64,000 nucleotides of DNA, taken from the NCBI GenBank assembly GCA_024529925.1, contig JAFEUB010001787.1, positions 1,107,501 to 1,171,500 on the forward strand. Direction: 5' to 3'. The DNA comes from Ophthalmolycus amberensis (taxonomy: Eukaryota > Chordata > Actinopteri > Perciformes > Zoarcidae). Positions 26,785-37,742 of this stretch are shown here, piece after piece (position 1 is the first letter of the stretch; each line of letters starts with the position of its first letter). The notes under the pieces are model-generated. The model saw only the letters and a list, made by a program, of their open reading frames with translations. It made no database searches and had not been told where the DNA came from. The translations under genes were made by a program, and so were the position numbers.

Positions 26785-27512
26785 CATACCGTAACGGTTT
26801 GTCCACCACCCTCATCCGTCATTATACGTTACAGGGAAGACAAAATGCGCCCAAACTTGCGACTTAAATGACGCCGCGGCTTCTGACGTTCCTCCGCTCG
26901 CCATGACTTCACCGTTAAATGCTTCTAAGCTGCTCCGTTCACGTGAACACACTACTGCTTTATATCTGTTCACTGACACTCTGCATTGATATTCGGGGAC
27001 TTGCTACTTGAAAAGGAACAGCAGCAGTAGAACTTTATTACACACTATGATGATTACGCTGTAAAAAAATAAAATAAAAAAAATACTCGATTGATCCGCG
27101 GTTCACGAGTGATCCAAACCGTGAGGGGTGATCCGAACGGATCACGGATCGATCCGTGATCCGTGACACCACTATCCAACACCAACATCTGATTATCTCG
27201 CTATGAACTCTGACATACACAGTAGAGAGATAGGAATTATTTGTATTTTCATAAGAGTCAAAATGTTTAAAGCTTGAATACAGTGGTAGCTGCTTTACTT
27301 CTACTTTTTGAGGAAGCTAGTGATGCTGTACTTTACCCCGAGGATAGCTGTGGTACTGTAACATGTGTAACAATGTGAATATCTAGGAACTGTTCTGGCA
27401 TCTACTGTATAATATGTACCAAGAATACAATGCCAATACGTATGAATAAACTGAAATGCTTAAAGAGCACCTGGAAAGTCAATGTCAATTTTGAAATCCA
27501 TTGACATCCATT

Positions 27513-27686
27513 GACAAATCTCAGCAACTGCGTGATGCTATCATGTCAATATGGACCAAAATCTGTGAGGAATGTTTCCAACACATTCTTGAATCTATGC
27601 TACGAAGAATTAAGGCAGTTCTGAAGGCAAGAGAGGTCCAACCCAGTACTAGCAAGGTGTACCTAATAAAGTGTCCGGTGAGTGTA
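27513..27686 (+). mobile_element. Tc1/mariner-like element, 3' terminal fragment
   Basis: The fragment contains the last codons of a Tc1-type transposase and the right terminus. The end reads, in reverse complement, TACACTCACCGGACACTTTA, the usual start of a common fish Tc1-like inverted repeat, with a TA at its outer edge as expected for TA target sites. The left part is absent: sequence before about 27,513 does not match the family. It is a dead 5'-truncated relic. Confidence 0.75.
27519..27652 (+). pseudogene. Tc1-like transposase, C-terminal fragment
   Basis: The frame reads SQQLRDAIMSIWTKICEECF, then QHILESMLRRIKAVLKA, which is the terminal helix region of fish Tc1-like transposases. 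The catalytic DDE residues lie upstream and are absent. After KAVLKA the family normally ends in a GPTRY-like tail and a TAG. Here one base appears missing, so the reading frame runs past a TAG at 27,650-27,652 that lies in another frame. The frameshift is inferred from my knowledge of the family ending. Confidence 0.75.
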
Positions 27687-28439
27687 TGTTGTCCATAAAG
27701 AGGTTCCCTCTGCTAATGTTTCCATCTGGTTTCCAGCTGCAGTTTACCAACCCTGTATTGTGTTGCTCAAATGTGGCATAAAGCAAATAGTCAGAGTGAA
27801 TATTGGAGCAGCACACAGTACAACATTTTCTTTGGATCCACACAGGTTGGCACTTTACCCAAACAATGCTGGGCTAGAGAAACAGTGGCTGTATTAGCTT
27901 TTCGCTGTGAACAGCAGCATCTCTGCCGCATTCTTTGGTGTGCCTTGTATTGAATTCTGCATGATAAACCGCGGTGTAGCCAAGTGTTGAAATATTTGGG
28001 TATTGCTTTACAAGTAGCTTTTTATTCCAAACTTCAAAAGCAAACCTTTCTTCTACAAAGCCCCTGTGTTAGTAGTCCCTCTAGTTGCACTGGAAAGACT
28101 TTTCAAAAGTCTGTTGTATGGCCAGCAAAATCATTGAGAAAAGAAGAGGAACCACCCAAGGGTATTTGACATGACTTCAGAGAGGCAGAGAGGAAACGAA
28201 ATGACAACATCAGTGAATAACTGAGACAAGTGAGCAGTGAGAAGACATGTGCTGGATAGAAACATGCACACACACTGCCTACACCCCTTCTCCTTCCTCT
28301 TTATATTCAGAAAAACATTCCTGCCCTCTGCAATAAGACTTTACAATAAAACACCTCGGGCCAGATCGTCGTCCTTCACATGACTACAACGCTACACGGC
28401 TGTTGCTTGTTGTTGGTGATCCTGGCTCTACTGTCCATG
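27687..28439. other. Non-coding stretch, no gene seen
   Basis: No recognisable gene or repeat. Short frames only. Confidence 0.55.
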
Positions 28440-28720
28440 TTGTTTAGTTTAGTTTACTAGTTGCTAATTTTATTTAATTAATACCACTATTTTCATGGTA
28501 TATACTGTGCATTTCTATTTTCTATTCTAGCTTATTTTTTATTTTTTATTAATCTATTCCTTCAATTCAATATCTGCTCTGTTATTTTATTGTACGGTAG
28601 ATATTGTGCATTCCATATGTTATATTTTACTCTGTAAATTGCTGCTGCTACAAACGAATTTCCCCCTGGGGATAAATAAAGTTTACATCTATCTTTACAT
28701 CTATCTCTATCTATCTATTC
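28440..28720 (+). mobile_element. Non-LTR retrotransposon 3' UTR with ATCT tail
   Basis: An AT-rich 3'-UTR-like stretch leads into ACTCTGTAAATTGCTGCTGC, then GAATTTCCCCCTGGGG, ATAAATAAAG and finally an imperfect (ATCT)n array. This succession (stem-like CCCC/GGGG, a polyadenylation-like signal and a tetranucleotide tail) is the typical 3' end of a widespread fish LINE group (Rex1/Babar-like is my best guess). No coding part remains, so this copy is heavily 5'-truncated, and its left boundary is approximate. Confidence 0.6.
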
Positions 28721-30382
28721 TAATCAGAGGGGAGCTTTGTCCTGAATTCCCCAACATTGTCAGAAACTTTCTCTCTGACTGACAAGTTAATCCACAAGAC
28801 ATGGCATTTGCAGATTTCACACCGAATCTCGACAGCAAAACACAAAACTTCCACCCGACAAATGTGCAAATATCGAGGCTTTTTAATCCCGATAAAGGAA
28901 AACAAAATCCTAACATATTAACAGATTTATCTAGCAACAACACAACGTACAAAGCATCCCCCAGTTAATACAGGATGTCAGGAAGGGAGAGAAAATGACT
29001 GGGATCCAATGGAAAGGATTAGAGAGATGGAACCTTAAACACACGTATAGGAACAAGCATGCACATTCGGTAGTATCTGTACTTTCAGAGTTAACACAGA
29101 CAGACTAGTGTAACCTCTCACAACGCTGACTAATAAAGCTAAAGTAGATATCAGAGGGAGGTCAAGGAGAGGCAATCATTTGAGAAATGAATGTGGTGCA
29201 CCTCTACTGCGATGGTCATCACAGCGCTGAGAGTTAGAGTTAGAGGACTGGGTAAAGGCAGTGGTTGACATATATCAGGGCCCTCGGACAAGGTCAGACA
29301 GCTATGAACTAAGACAAAGACAGACGGGAAGAAAGGAGATCAAAGATAGACTGACAAAAGCCTTCCATTGCAGTGGGCATTATTAGATAGTAAAATGATC
29401 ATCTTTAATGTAAACAGTCACCTGTCATGAGTGGTACACTCCTTAAATGCAAAGCTAATAGATGAAGCCGTTTGAACATTTCCTGCGAGTAGGTTTGGAG
29501 GAGCGTGAGCTGTATAACAGCATTGCAGTTGGACTATTTGAGTCTTTTATATCAGAAACGATGCGTTTCAGCAGGATAGAGCAAAACAAAACAGCTCAAA
29601 TGACACGAGGCTAATTAAGCATAAGATGAACGCTTGTCTAATAGGAGCCGACTGGGGAGTGAGGGGAGGCAAAACCACAGAAGAGGAAGACAATGTGTTG
29701 ATGTTGAAAAAGATACAGCTGTGGGGGGGGGAGTTATATTTCAGAGAACTCTCCCACCCCCCAACCTGTTCTGTGAAGAGCAGCAATACAAAATTAAAAA
29801 AGGTTTTGCAGGGTAAAAGCAAAGGCAACCTAAATAAAAACTTTATTGTACCATGGATGTTACAATAAAGTTTATAACGTGACTGGATTCAAATAGATCA
29901 TTTGCGTTTCATTTCCGCCTGTGGGTATCAGGTGATTGACAGGACGCAAAGTGTAAAATAATGCAACACCAATGTGAATACACCCAGCTGAGGAAACAAT
30001 GAAACACTGAATAAACTCAAGCTTTGACTGAATCAAATGGATGCTTCATGTTTGCTGTGGCAGATTATCTGGGTTCTATTTTTATTCCAAGTCTGTGGAA
30101 CTAGTTTTTCACAATAGACAAGGATGGATGGTAGCAAACGGTTTCTTATGAAGGAGAGAGAATGAGCTGTGATATCTCGAGCTCTGCTGAATGTGTGCAG
30201 ACAGCAAGAGGAAGCTAGCAGACCACTGACGAACATGACAGTGATTATCCTCCACAGATTAATGCACCTGGCTGTGTGGCAGAGAGAGCTTAAAAGCACT
30301 ATTTAAATGCAAAGCAACACGGACAACATGAATATCTTAAATCAGAAGAAATGGCAGGTACATCAGGATCCACATATATTTC
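28721..30382. other. Non-coding stretch, no gene supported
   Basis: Nothing beyond short unassigned frames. The two small plus-strand frames near 29,630-29,868 overlap in different phases and show no domain. Confidence 0.55.
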
Positions 30383-30643
30383 GTGTGTGTGTGTGTGTGT
30401 GTGTGTGCGTGTATATATGTGTATGTGTGCGTGTGTGTGTGCGCGTGTGTGTGCGTGTATATATGTGTGTGTGTGCGTGTGTGTGTGCGCGTGTGTGTGC
30501 GTGTGTGTGCGTGTATATATGTGTGTGTGTGCGTGTGTGTGTGCGCGTGTGTGTGCGTGTATATATGTGTGTGTATGCGTGTGTGTGCGTGTGCACGTGT
30601 GTGTGCGTGTATATATGTGTGTGTGTGCGTGTGCGTGTATATA

Positions 30644-30675
<32 letters not shown>

Positions 30676-30715
30676 CGTGTATATATGTGTGCGTGTGCGT
30701 GTGTGTGCGTGTGTG
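30383..30715 (+). repeat. GT-rich alternating array with higher-order structure
   Basis: About 333 bp of almost uninterrupted purine-pyrimidine alternation (GT with GC and AT steps), flanked on the right by a short GA run. The word GTATATATGTG recurs at 30,411, 30,457, 30,513, 30,559, 30,609, 30,637 and 30,679, so the array is built of larger units of about 28-56 bp, not simple (GT)n. Such sequence favours left-handed Z-DNA. The very long Cys/Val and Thr/His open frames on the two strands are artefacts of the repeat. Confidence 0.9.
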
Positions 30716-32833
30716 AGAGAGACAGAGAGCGAGCGAATGAGTGATCTTTCCCCAATCAAACGTTGGCCTGGCTTGGCCGCCTTCCCGTCTTGTAGGGCCC
30801 TGCAGCCTTGCAAACTTAATGACATTTGATTTTCAACTCGGCTCATTTTTCACCACATTTAACCCTGATTTCAATTTCCATTGAAGTTTGTATCAGTATC
30901 ATTCATGTGTCACTGATATTAAATTCTGAAGTAATGACTAGTGCTGAGTTAACCAACATGTTCATGTAACAGCAGTTTCTATTGGAGACGTGCCATGGCC
31001 GAAGAGAGAACTGCTCTCACTACAGTCACTGACGGCAGCAGGATGAACTGGATTTCACATTACTTTTACCTTTGAAAGTCATTTATTTCATTTATATACA
31101 TAGCAATACTGAGAAAACAAGAGTGCTGGGCTGTCAGGGAATCTAAATAAAGGAAAACACACTCAGTATAAATCATTACTCCATGATGTTCAAAGCATTC
31201 CAGGTGTTAGTGTACACACTCTGCCGTGGTAGCTGTACAGTAGTCGGTGATGTCCTGCCTTTCGACACCCCCCGGTTGTTTGTGTAGGTGGAAACTACAA
31301 GCAGCAGCTGAGCATATTAAGTTTCATCCCGTGAAGAAACCGTAGGCACTGCACAACACCACCCAAACAGAACATGTCTGGCATTCTGGTCTATTGAGGC
31401 TGTTGTCAGTCGAGTGTTTCTGCCTCTTCGACAGTACAATGACTTTCTGCCTGTACGACTGCTAAACACTGATGTAAAATGGCAGCTCCAGTAAGCCGCG
31501 CGCTTTGATTATAAAGGGAGTGAAGCCAAAACCTGACGTTTACTGTTTTTTTCTTCCTGCAATTAAATTGTACTCTAGCTATGCTGGAAGTACCTCAACA
31601 TCTCGTTATCTGTGGAAATGAGACAAATACATGACCCAACAGCCTGTACGCAAGCTGCATTCTGGTTTTCAATCTCTTCAGGAGTGCATTTCAAAAGATA
31701 TTATATTGATAAACCAAATTGAAGGTGACATTTGTTCTGCCTGAATATGGACTATTTTCTCTATATCTAAGCATATCTGACTTTTTACTACAATTTGAAA
31801 TGACTTCTTGTACTAATCCCTGCTCAGGGTGACCTAAAGAGATTTGTTTCTATTGCTCCTGAAATCTCTGACTGTGATCATGAACTCATCAAATGACAGA
31901 AAGAGATCATGTTTCTTTGTCCCCCACTTTCAAATCCTCTGTCAGATTATTTCTTACAACGGATAAAAACAAGGTTAGATTAGTATACAAATACGCAAAC
32001 ATGCAAGGTTAAATTCAGATTAATGGAGTGCCTTTTTGTGTTTTTAAATCAGCATCCAATCTATTATGCTAGGATGTAATATTCTTTACTCTTATTTCAT
32101 GCTGAAGGTACTGTATCTTCACTGCACCGTTTCTCAACCAACGATCAAACAAGAGTGCTGTCCATTTACAGCACACATTTTATACATTTCATACGACTCA
32201 ATGTGCAGATTATTGTAAATGACGATCTAAACTGCGAAGGCCTTGGAGTGCACAGGTATCAGTCAATGCTTACAAATCGAACTGTGTGCCTTCAAGCAAC
32301 GGCTATGAAGCACAGACGTGAGTCCCGATCAAACGGAGGCGGTTTGCTCTCACAGAGAGCTACAGCAGGATTGTAATAAAGCTACAGCATTTACATGATT
32401 GACAACTATTGACTGCAAAACTGCTCTAAAAGGAGAAACCGAGACATGGGGTGACATCATTGGCTGCTGAAGACAGCCTGCCAGCACAACCTCTGTTAAG
32501 TCTATTTGATGCCACTTTGTGAGCCATCAGCAATGATTACACATCAGCTGTAAGTGTGGCTGCCACACTTTGAAAGCATAAATTAAGCTTAAAAAAAGTA
32601 AAATCTCCAGTCTGTACGACTGGTGTAAAGAAAAAGTCAAGCGACTCATTTGCTGTCAAAGCATTGCAGTGACATGTCAGCCTCTGGGCTCTGCGTCTCA
32701 AGCCTCTATCCCTCTGGCAAAGACGCGCTGCAACGTCTTTCTATGTGGAGCTCTAAAGACAGAGCAGAGCACTCATGATGCCGGGCTTCCAGATTGGGCT
32801 CCAATCGGGGTTCCCAGTGCAAAATATATATAT
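30716..32833. other. Non-coding stretch, no gene supported
   Basis: AT-rich sequence without a recognisable gene or repeat family. Confidence 0.55.
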
Positions 32834-32841
32834 GATATAAT

Positions 32842-33608
32842 TAGTGCTGGGCAAGTTAACGCGTTAATTTCGCATTAACGCATTCATTAATTAACGCCGA
32901 CAATTATTTTATCGCGCGTTAACGCATTTTTTAAATTTAAAAGAAACTAATTTTTTATTTATTTATTTATTTTTTAACTGAAAGACAAGAGACAATACAT
33001 ATACATAACAACAAGAGGATGACAAGAATAGTGGGATAAAAGCCAGCAAACATCCTATAGTCAGACTCTCTCATGTTTATCGTTTTGTATTAGAGATATG
33101 ATGTCCCTTCAGGGTTGCCGTAGAGAAAAGGTGACTTCCGCTGCTCTCCCTGGAGACGACTGGACATCGCTGCGGTAAAGTCAGCAGACACTCAGATCTC
33201 CGTGGTCAACTCAGCAGACACTTACATGTTAGTGCACCTATCTGCTGACATTCACGGTAAACGCATTTAAACGGCACGGATCGGGAGCGAGCGAAGGACT
33301 TTGAAAGTTAGCGGAAACATTAACGTGAGACAACATCCGGTTTCTTCAGACGAACATCCGGTTTTCAGAATAAGATGCCAACAAAGTATGAATTATATTC
33401 ACATTAAGTATAAAACATGCTGCATCTCGTGAACCAAATGTTATTGCCCTTTTGTTCATATAGCAGTACTTTTAAAATAAAAGTGCGCAATACACTACTT
33501 TATAATTCATTATTGAACTTTGCCATAACAATGCGATTAATCGCGATTAATCGCAAAAAATCCATGCGATTAATCGCCATTAAATATTTTAATCGTTGCC
33601 CAGCACTA
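32842..33608. mobile_element. hAT MITE, 767 bp, intact ends and perfect 8-bp target duplication
   Basis: Both termini carry the perfect 13-bp inverted repeat TAGTGCTGGGCAA. The immediate flanks are identical octamers GATATAAT at 32,834-32,841 and 33,609-33,616, so both ends and the insertion are clear. The subterminal regions are dense in short TTAACGC / GCGATTAATCG repeats, likely transposase-binding sites. The interior contains imperfect direct repeats (TCAGCAGACACT twice near 33,180-33,220 and AACATCCGGTTT twice near 33,331-33,365). No transposase-like frame exists, so it depended on another element. The perfect target duplication and perfect ends suggest a fairly young or well-preserved insertion. 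Assignment to hAT rests on the 8-bp duplication. Confidence 0.88.
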
Positions 33609-33616
33609 GATATAAT

Positions 33617-35234
33617 ATATATATACTTCTGTTGCTGTTAGGTGATTTGGATAACAGGGACCACCACGATGACACATTTAGTTAGGTTCGATCAGTGACG
33701 GTAGAGCCACCTCATTGATGTCCCTAACTGTTAGCTGGCGGCCTCTCAGCATCCTCCCTCAGCCCAACAACTGTGAGAAAAGACACATCAACACACATTA
33801 AGTGACATGTTTGCTGCTCCATTTCTCCAGCAGACCACTCACTGAGTGGGCTGATGCCTCTTGCCGCTCCCATCCTGTGCTCTTTTGTGATCTAATGACG
33901 CGTTGCTATCATGCTTAATTCAGCAATGAAGAATATTAATCCTTAAAAAAAAAAAAGTATGAATCACTTGAGGTACAAAAAGAGTGTTACGTGTCATTGA
34001 ATAAGGCAAAAAGGAATAATTTATCAATCTGTCACTGTGCATTAAAGCCTGTGTCGAAAAATGCAGTCATATGGAACATGCATGTATCATAAAATGTCTT
34101 TTTAGTATTGTTGCCGCAGAAAGGTCAGCAGAGGAACGGTGCGGAACGGGAGGAGGTGGTCTGACAGTTTATCGATGATAGCAGCACATTAGTATCGACA
34201 CTGAGGACTCACTGGGAAAGAAAATCTTATCTTTGCAAAGCTAGGAAGACAGGGGAGATGGGAGTGAGGGGGGAGATAATGGGAAAAGAGCAGAGTGGAA
34301 GGGGGAGGGAGGAGAGTACAGATGGGGGGGGGCGAGGGAGATATGAGATGTAAGGAACCTTGGCAGAGGGCTTATCTCCTGCGTGAAAAAAAGAAGCAGG
34401 ATGAGACGGAGGACTGTTGTGTTGTGGGTCGTGCACTGAAGAGAAATCGACAGTTTGATGAAACAACAAAACTATTTCAAACTCTTGTGAAAACTAACTA
34501 CCCCAGGTCATTGAGTTGTCTGGTGGTATAACTGGCGATGTGTGTAGTCACAGTATAGACTGCAAACCTAGGGAGCTGACTTTAGACAGACAATTCCAGG
34601 ACAGCTACCTGGAGCTTCAAGCCACCAGCGGGAGTTGTGGATCTTTTTGAGGACTGTGGTAACTAAAGGTTTCTGATCACAAAGATGATCTTCTCTCACT
34701 CATCCATGAACTTGCAAGTGTTTTGATGAAAGACGAATAAAGGACATGGTGGTGTGTAAAAAAACAAACATCTGGTTGCACAGTGTACAGTTACAGATGC
34801 TACTAGGACGGTAAGATCTTCTTACAAGTGGTCTCATTTGCTTATCCGTCCTACAGAGACAGAGACAAAACTAGAAATAAAGAAAATACACACTGTGGGC
34901 CACATCTTTCATCTTTTAAACTAAACTAAGAAGGCAGTGAGGGCTTCAATAGAATATTTATGAATGATATATTGGAAGTGGAAACTCTCTTGCAATCACT
35001 ATTGATATTGTTATTGTCCTCTACACTGTGAACATAAAGCCAAATGCTAGATACAGCAACTCAACATCAGTTCCTTTGAGATGAACGTAGAGCTGAGCGA
35101 TACGTTTGAAGTATCCCAAAGTAACTTTTTCCAAAAATAATAGGCAGTACATCACAATATCAGAAATGAATAAAGACATGATCCTGTGCTGCACAATTCA
35201 AATTGTTCAACAACTCATTCAATGCCACAGTAAT
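33617..35234. other. Non-coding stretch with a purine-rich segment
   Basis: A G-rich and A-rich plus-strand segment at about 34,245-34,350 includes a G9 run. No gene is supported. Confidence 0.55.
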
Positions 35235-36042
35235 TAGGCTTGGGCGGCATCTATTTTTAAAAATCTTTATACATTCTCGATATCTCACCATATACTGTAT
35301 ATAACGTGTGTAAAAAAGCTTATTGTGGCATTTATGACATTGCCTAGCCTACAATACTGTGAGTCAAATATGCATTTAGCCACTTACACAAGTCCTGCAA
35401 GGTTTAAACTCAAACTTAACTAGGACTAATACTTATATGCTCATAGAATAATGGATAGATATAGAAGCGCCCTTCTTCCCTTGATTCTCGCTGGATGGAG
35501 ATGATGTCCGGCTGGTGGTGGAAGACTGGCAGTTGAATAACATCATGTGGCTAATAAACTGCTTCTGTAATTGAAGGGTCATCTCAAGATAAAGTCACAT
35601 GTGTAATATTCATGATTCCATATGTAGTCGTGTTTCCCCTCAGCCCATGTCTTGGCTGTAGCTCCCCGACAGACTACTCGGGATAGATCCAGGTATGTGG
35701 CCTGCTAGAAATCATGCGATGCGTCGGTGAAGCTCTCGGCTCGCATCTTTAAACGGTTTACAAATAGCGGCCGAGCGCCGAGCCAACACCAAGATGTTTC
35801 TGATCTGGGCCTTTGGCGGGGAGCTCCTGCAAATGACGTTCTCCCCACCACTCACAGTCGCCATCTTTCTCAGCTGAGCTGCCTGTTCCACCAGTATAGA
35901 CTGACCTCTGGCTGTGCACTACACACTCCACTAGCATCTCCTCATCAGTTTCACAAAAAGAGGAGCAAATGTCTTTTGGACTGTATTTTATACTTTCTGG
36001 ATTTCTAAATACCCTGGTATACCTTGATACCATCCAAGCCCA
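35235..36042. mobile_element. MITE-like element, about 808 bp, diverged ends
   Basis: The left end TAGGCTTGGGCGGCATC and the reverse complement of the right end TGGGCTTGGATGGTATC form an inverted repeat with several mismatches. Just inside the right end is a GGTATACC-like segment, and inside the left end CGATATCTC, both typical of a fish element family whose termini read TAGGCTTGGGCGGTATC. No matching target duplication was found and no transposase frame remains. The two ends might belong to separate fragments, although their spacing and inverted orientation argue for one element. Confidence 0.5.
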
Positions 36043-37723
36043 ATAATAGCGCATTTTCTGAACTCCTAATTCTATGTTTATTGGAATCATTGATACGAGT
36101 ACGAGGAACACGATCATTATATGATAAAACCGAAAGGCAACAATGATTAAATCCTTTCCCAGCCCTAGATGTTGGACACCGTTCTGGACTAAGGAGGACA
36201 TTCACTGAAAACTTGCTTTAATAAAGCAAAGATAACGTGTCATATTCAGCATGTGTTGAATCAATCACTGGCAGGGATTTTGACATGGGTTCAACCCTTG
36301 TTTGACTGCATAGAATGGAGACTCTCTCTCATCCTAACCTCAGACTTCTTATGCAACATGTCCTGGTGCTTTCAATGCCACCTGCAGATAGAAACACCTC
36401 CATGTTGCAGGAGCATGAACGGTTATGGCACGGTAGTAGAATGGAAAAAACAACCATGACGACACTGTGAGAAGATATCTTGTGTGTCCTCTCTTCTCAA
36501 AATGTTCTCCATTTGCACGACATGAAGCAGTAAGTTGTTTGAGTAACACTTGAAGCAGCTCTTAATAGTGCTGCTTTGCATTTTAAATCGATATCGGCTT
36601 TTAGAATGCTTTCATAAAAGAGAATAATGATACAGTTTGACATGTTTGAATTTGTCTGGACGACTGCCAGAGAAAATCTGAAAGGAAAAACATGCACAAA
36701 AAAGTGACACGGCAGCCTGGAAAACCAACAGCATCCAAGATTGAAGGGGATGAGCACTACAAACAAGCTGAGAACAAACAAATGGAGGGATAATAAAAAA
36801 AAGAGGAACAGTGGGGTTTGTGGGGGGGGGGGGGGCGACAAATCTCTTAATCTCCCCCTCGCTCTCTCTGGCTATGTTTGTTTTGTGCTGGTTTTGGCCT
36901 CAAGTCGCCCGTCGATCCCCTCGTAAATTGCCTGTGTCGATCCAGCCTTACAAGCTTCCACACACTCCCCGAGTCCCTGTTAAAATGGTCACGCCAATAA
37001 AAGCCTGTTCACTTGTAATGAATTGAGAGAGAAGCTGAAGACTAAAGGGGCTGATTTAGTGACAATAGTTGATGATCCTCGATTGAGTTAGGGTTGAGCT
37101 AGCCAGCCTCTCCGTTCCTACAACATGGCTGGTATTGTCGGGATTTCTGAAAGAAAAAGAAGGCTGGCAATTCTCAGTCCCTCTCATCCGTCTCTGAAAT
37201 AGACTTCTAGACAATGTACAGTTTGAAGGGAATCACCTTACCCTGGAGACAGCGTCACAAATATACGGGCGTACAGTACGCTCAGAGCCGTGCATTGTTG
37301 GTGAGCAGGATTCTGCCGTGTGCCTGCAGAAGCCACAAAGCCACTGCAGACATAACAAGGAAGGAAATGAATGATCATAGCACGTCATCTGATGCCAACT
37401 GCCCAATTAATAGAACACAAGATGTTCCAATTTTAGTAACAGCGGTTCAAACTGTCAGGGTCTTTCCCTAAGTGTGTGCATAGATGGAGAGCCACAGCTC
37501 AATCCTCGCCTTCCAGACAACTGCCCAGTGAAGTCACTACAAACCTCCAAGTGCCGTGGATGAACAAAATACATACATCGCCACGGTGGGGTAATGGCAG
37601 TCAAATCCTGCAGGGTTGCATTGTGAGTGAACTGCTGATGCTGTAATCTCCAGGTAAGCTGTTGTAACACTCGCGTCCCTGCTCTTTAAACGCTGCGCAT
37701 GGGAGTCTTGCAAAACACCACAA

Positions 37724-37742
37724 CCCCCCCCCCCCCCCCCCC
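37724..37742 (+). repeat. Poly-C tract of 19 bases
   Basis: An uninterrupted run of 19 C, equivalent to poly-G on the minus strand. It can form quadruplex or i-motif structure, and its length is prone to error. Confidence 0.9.

Larger units (their letters stand above)
25814..27174 (-). mobile_element. hAT transposon, 1.36 kb, internally deleted
   Basis: The left end TAGGGGTGTCACGGATCA and the reverse complement of the right end TAGTGGTGTCACGGATCA form an 18-bp inverted repeat with one mismatch. Both ends also carry dense GGATCACGG and GATCCG subterminal repeats. The minus strand carries a hAT transposase remnant (26,536-26,784). A 54-56-bp minisatellite lies in the middle. The flanking octamers CCTTAAGC and TCCAACAC do not match, so the target duplication is lost or the copy was rearranged. 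An internal module (ATATAACTTTGCTTTCCATT and the following 100 bp) recurs in the element at 53.0 kb, and the termini resemble those at 2.0 kb. This is the longest member of that family in the window. Confidence 0.75.

Noticed and set aside
30307..30846. Several long open frames (121-169 codons) on both strands
   Set aside because: They are translations of the GT-rich array, made of Cys/Val or Thr/His repeats; no gene.
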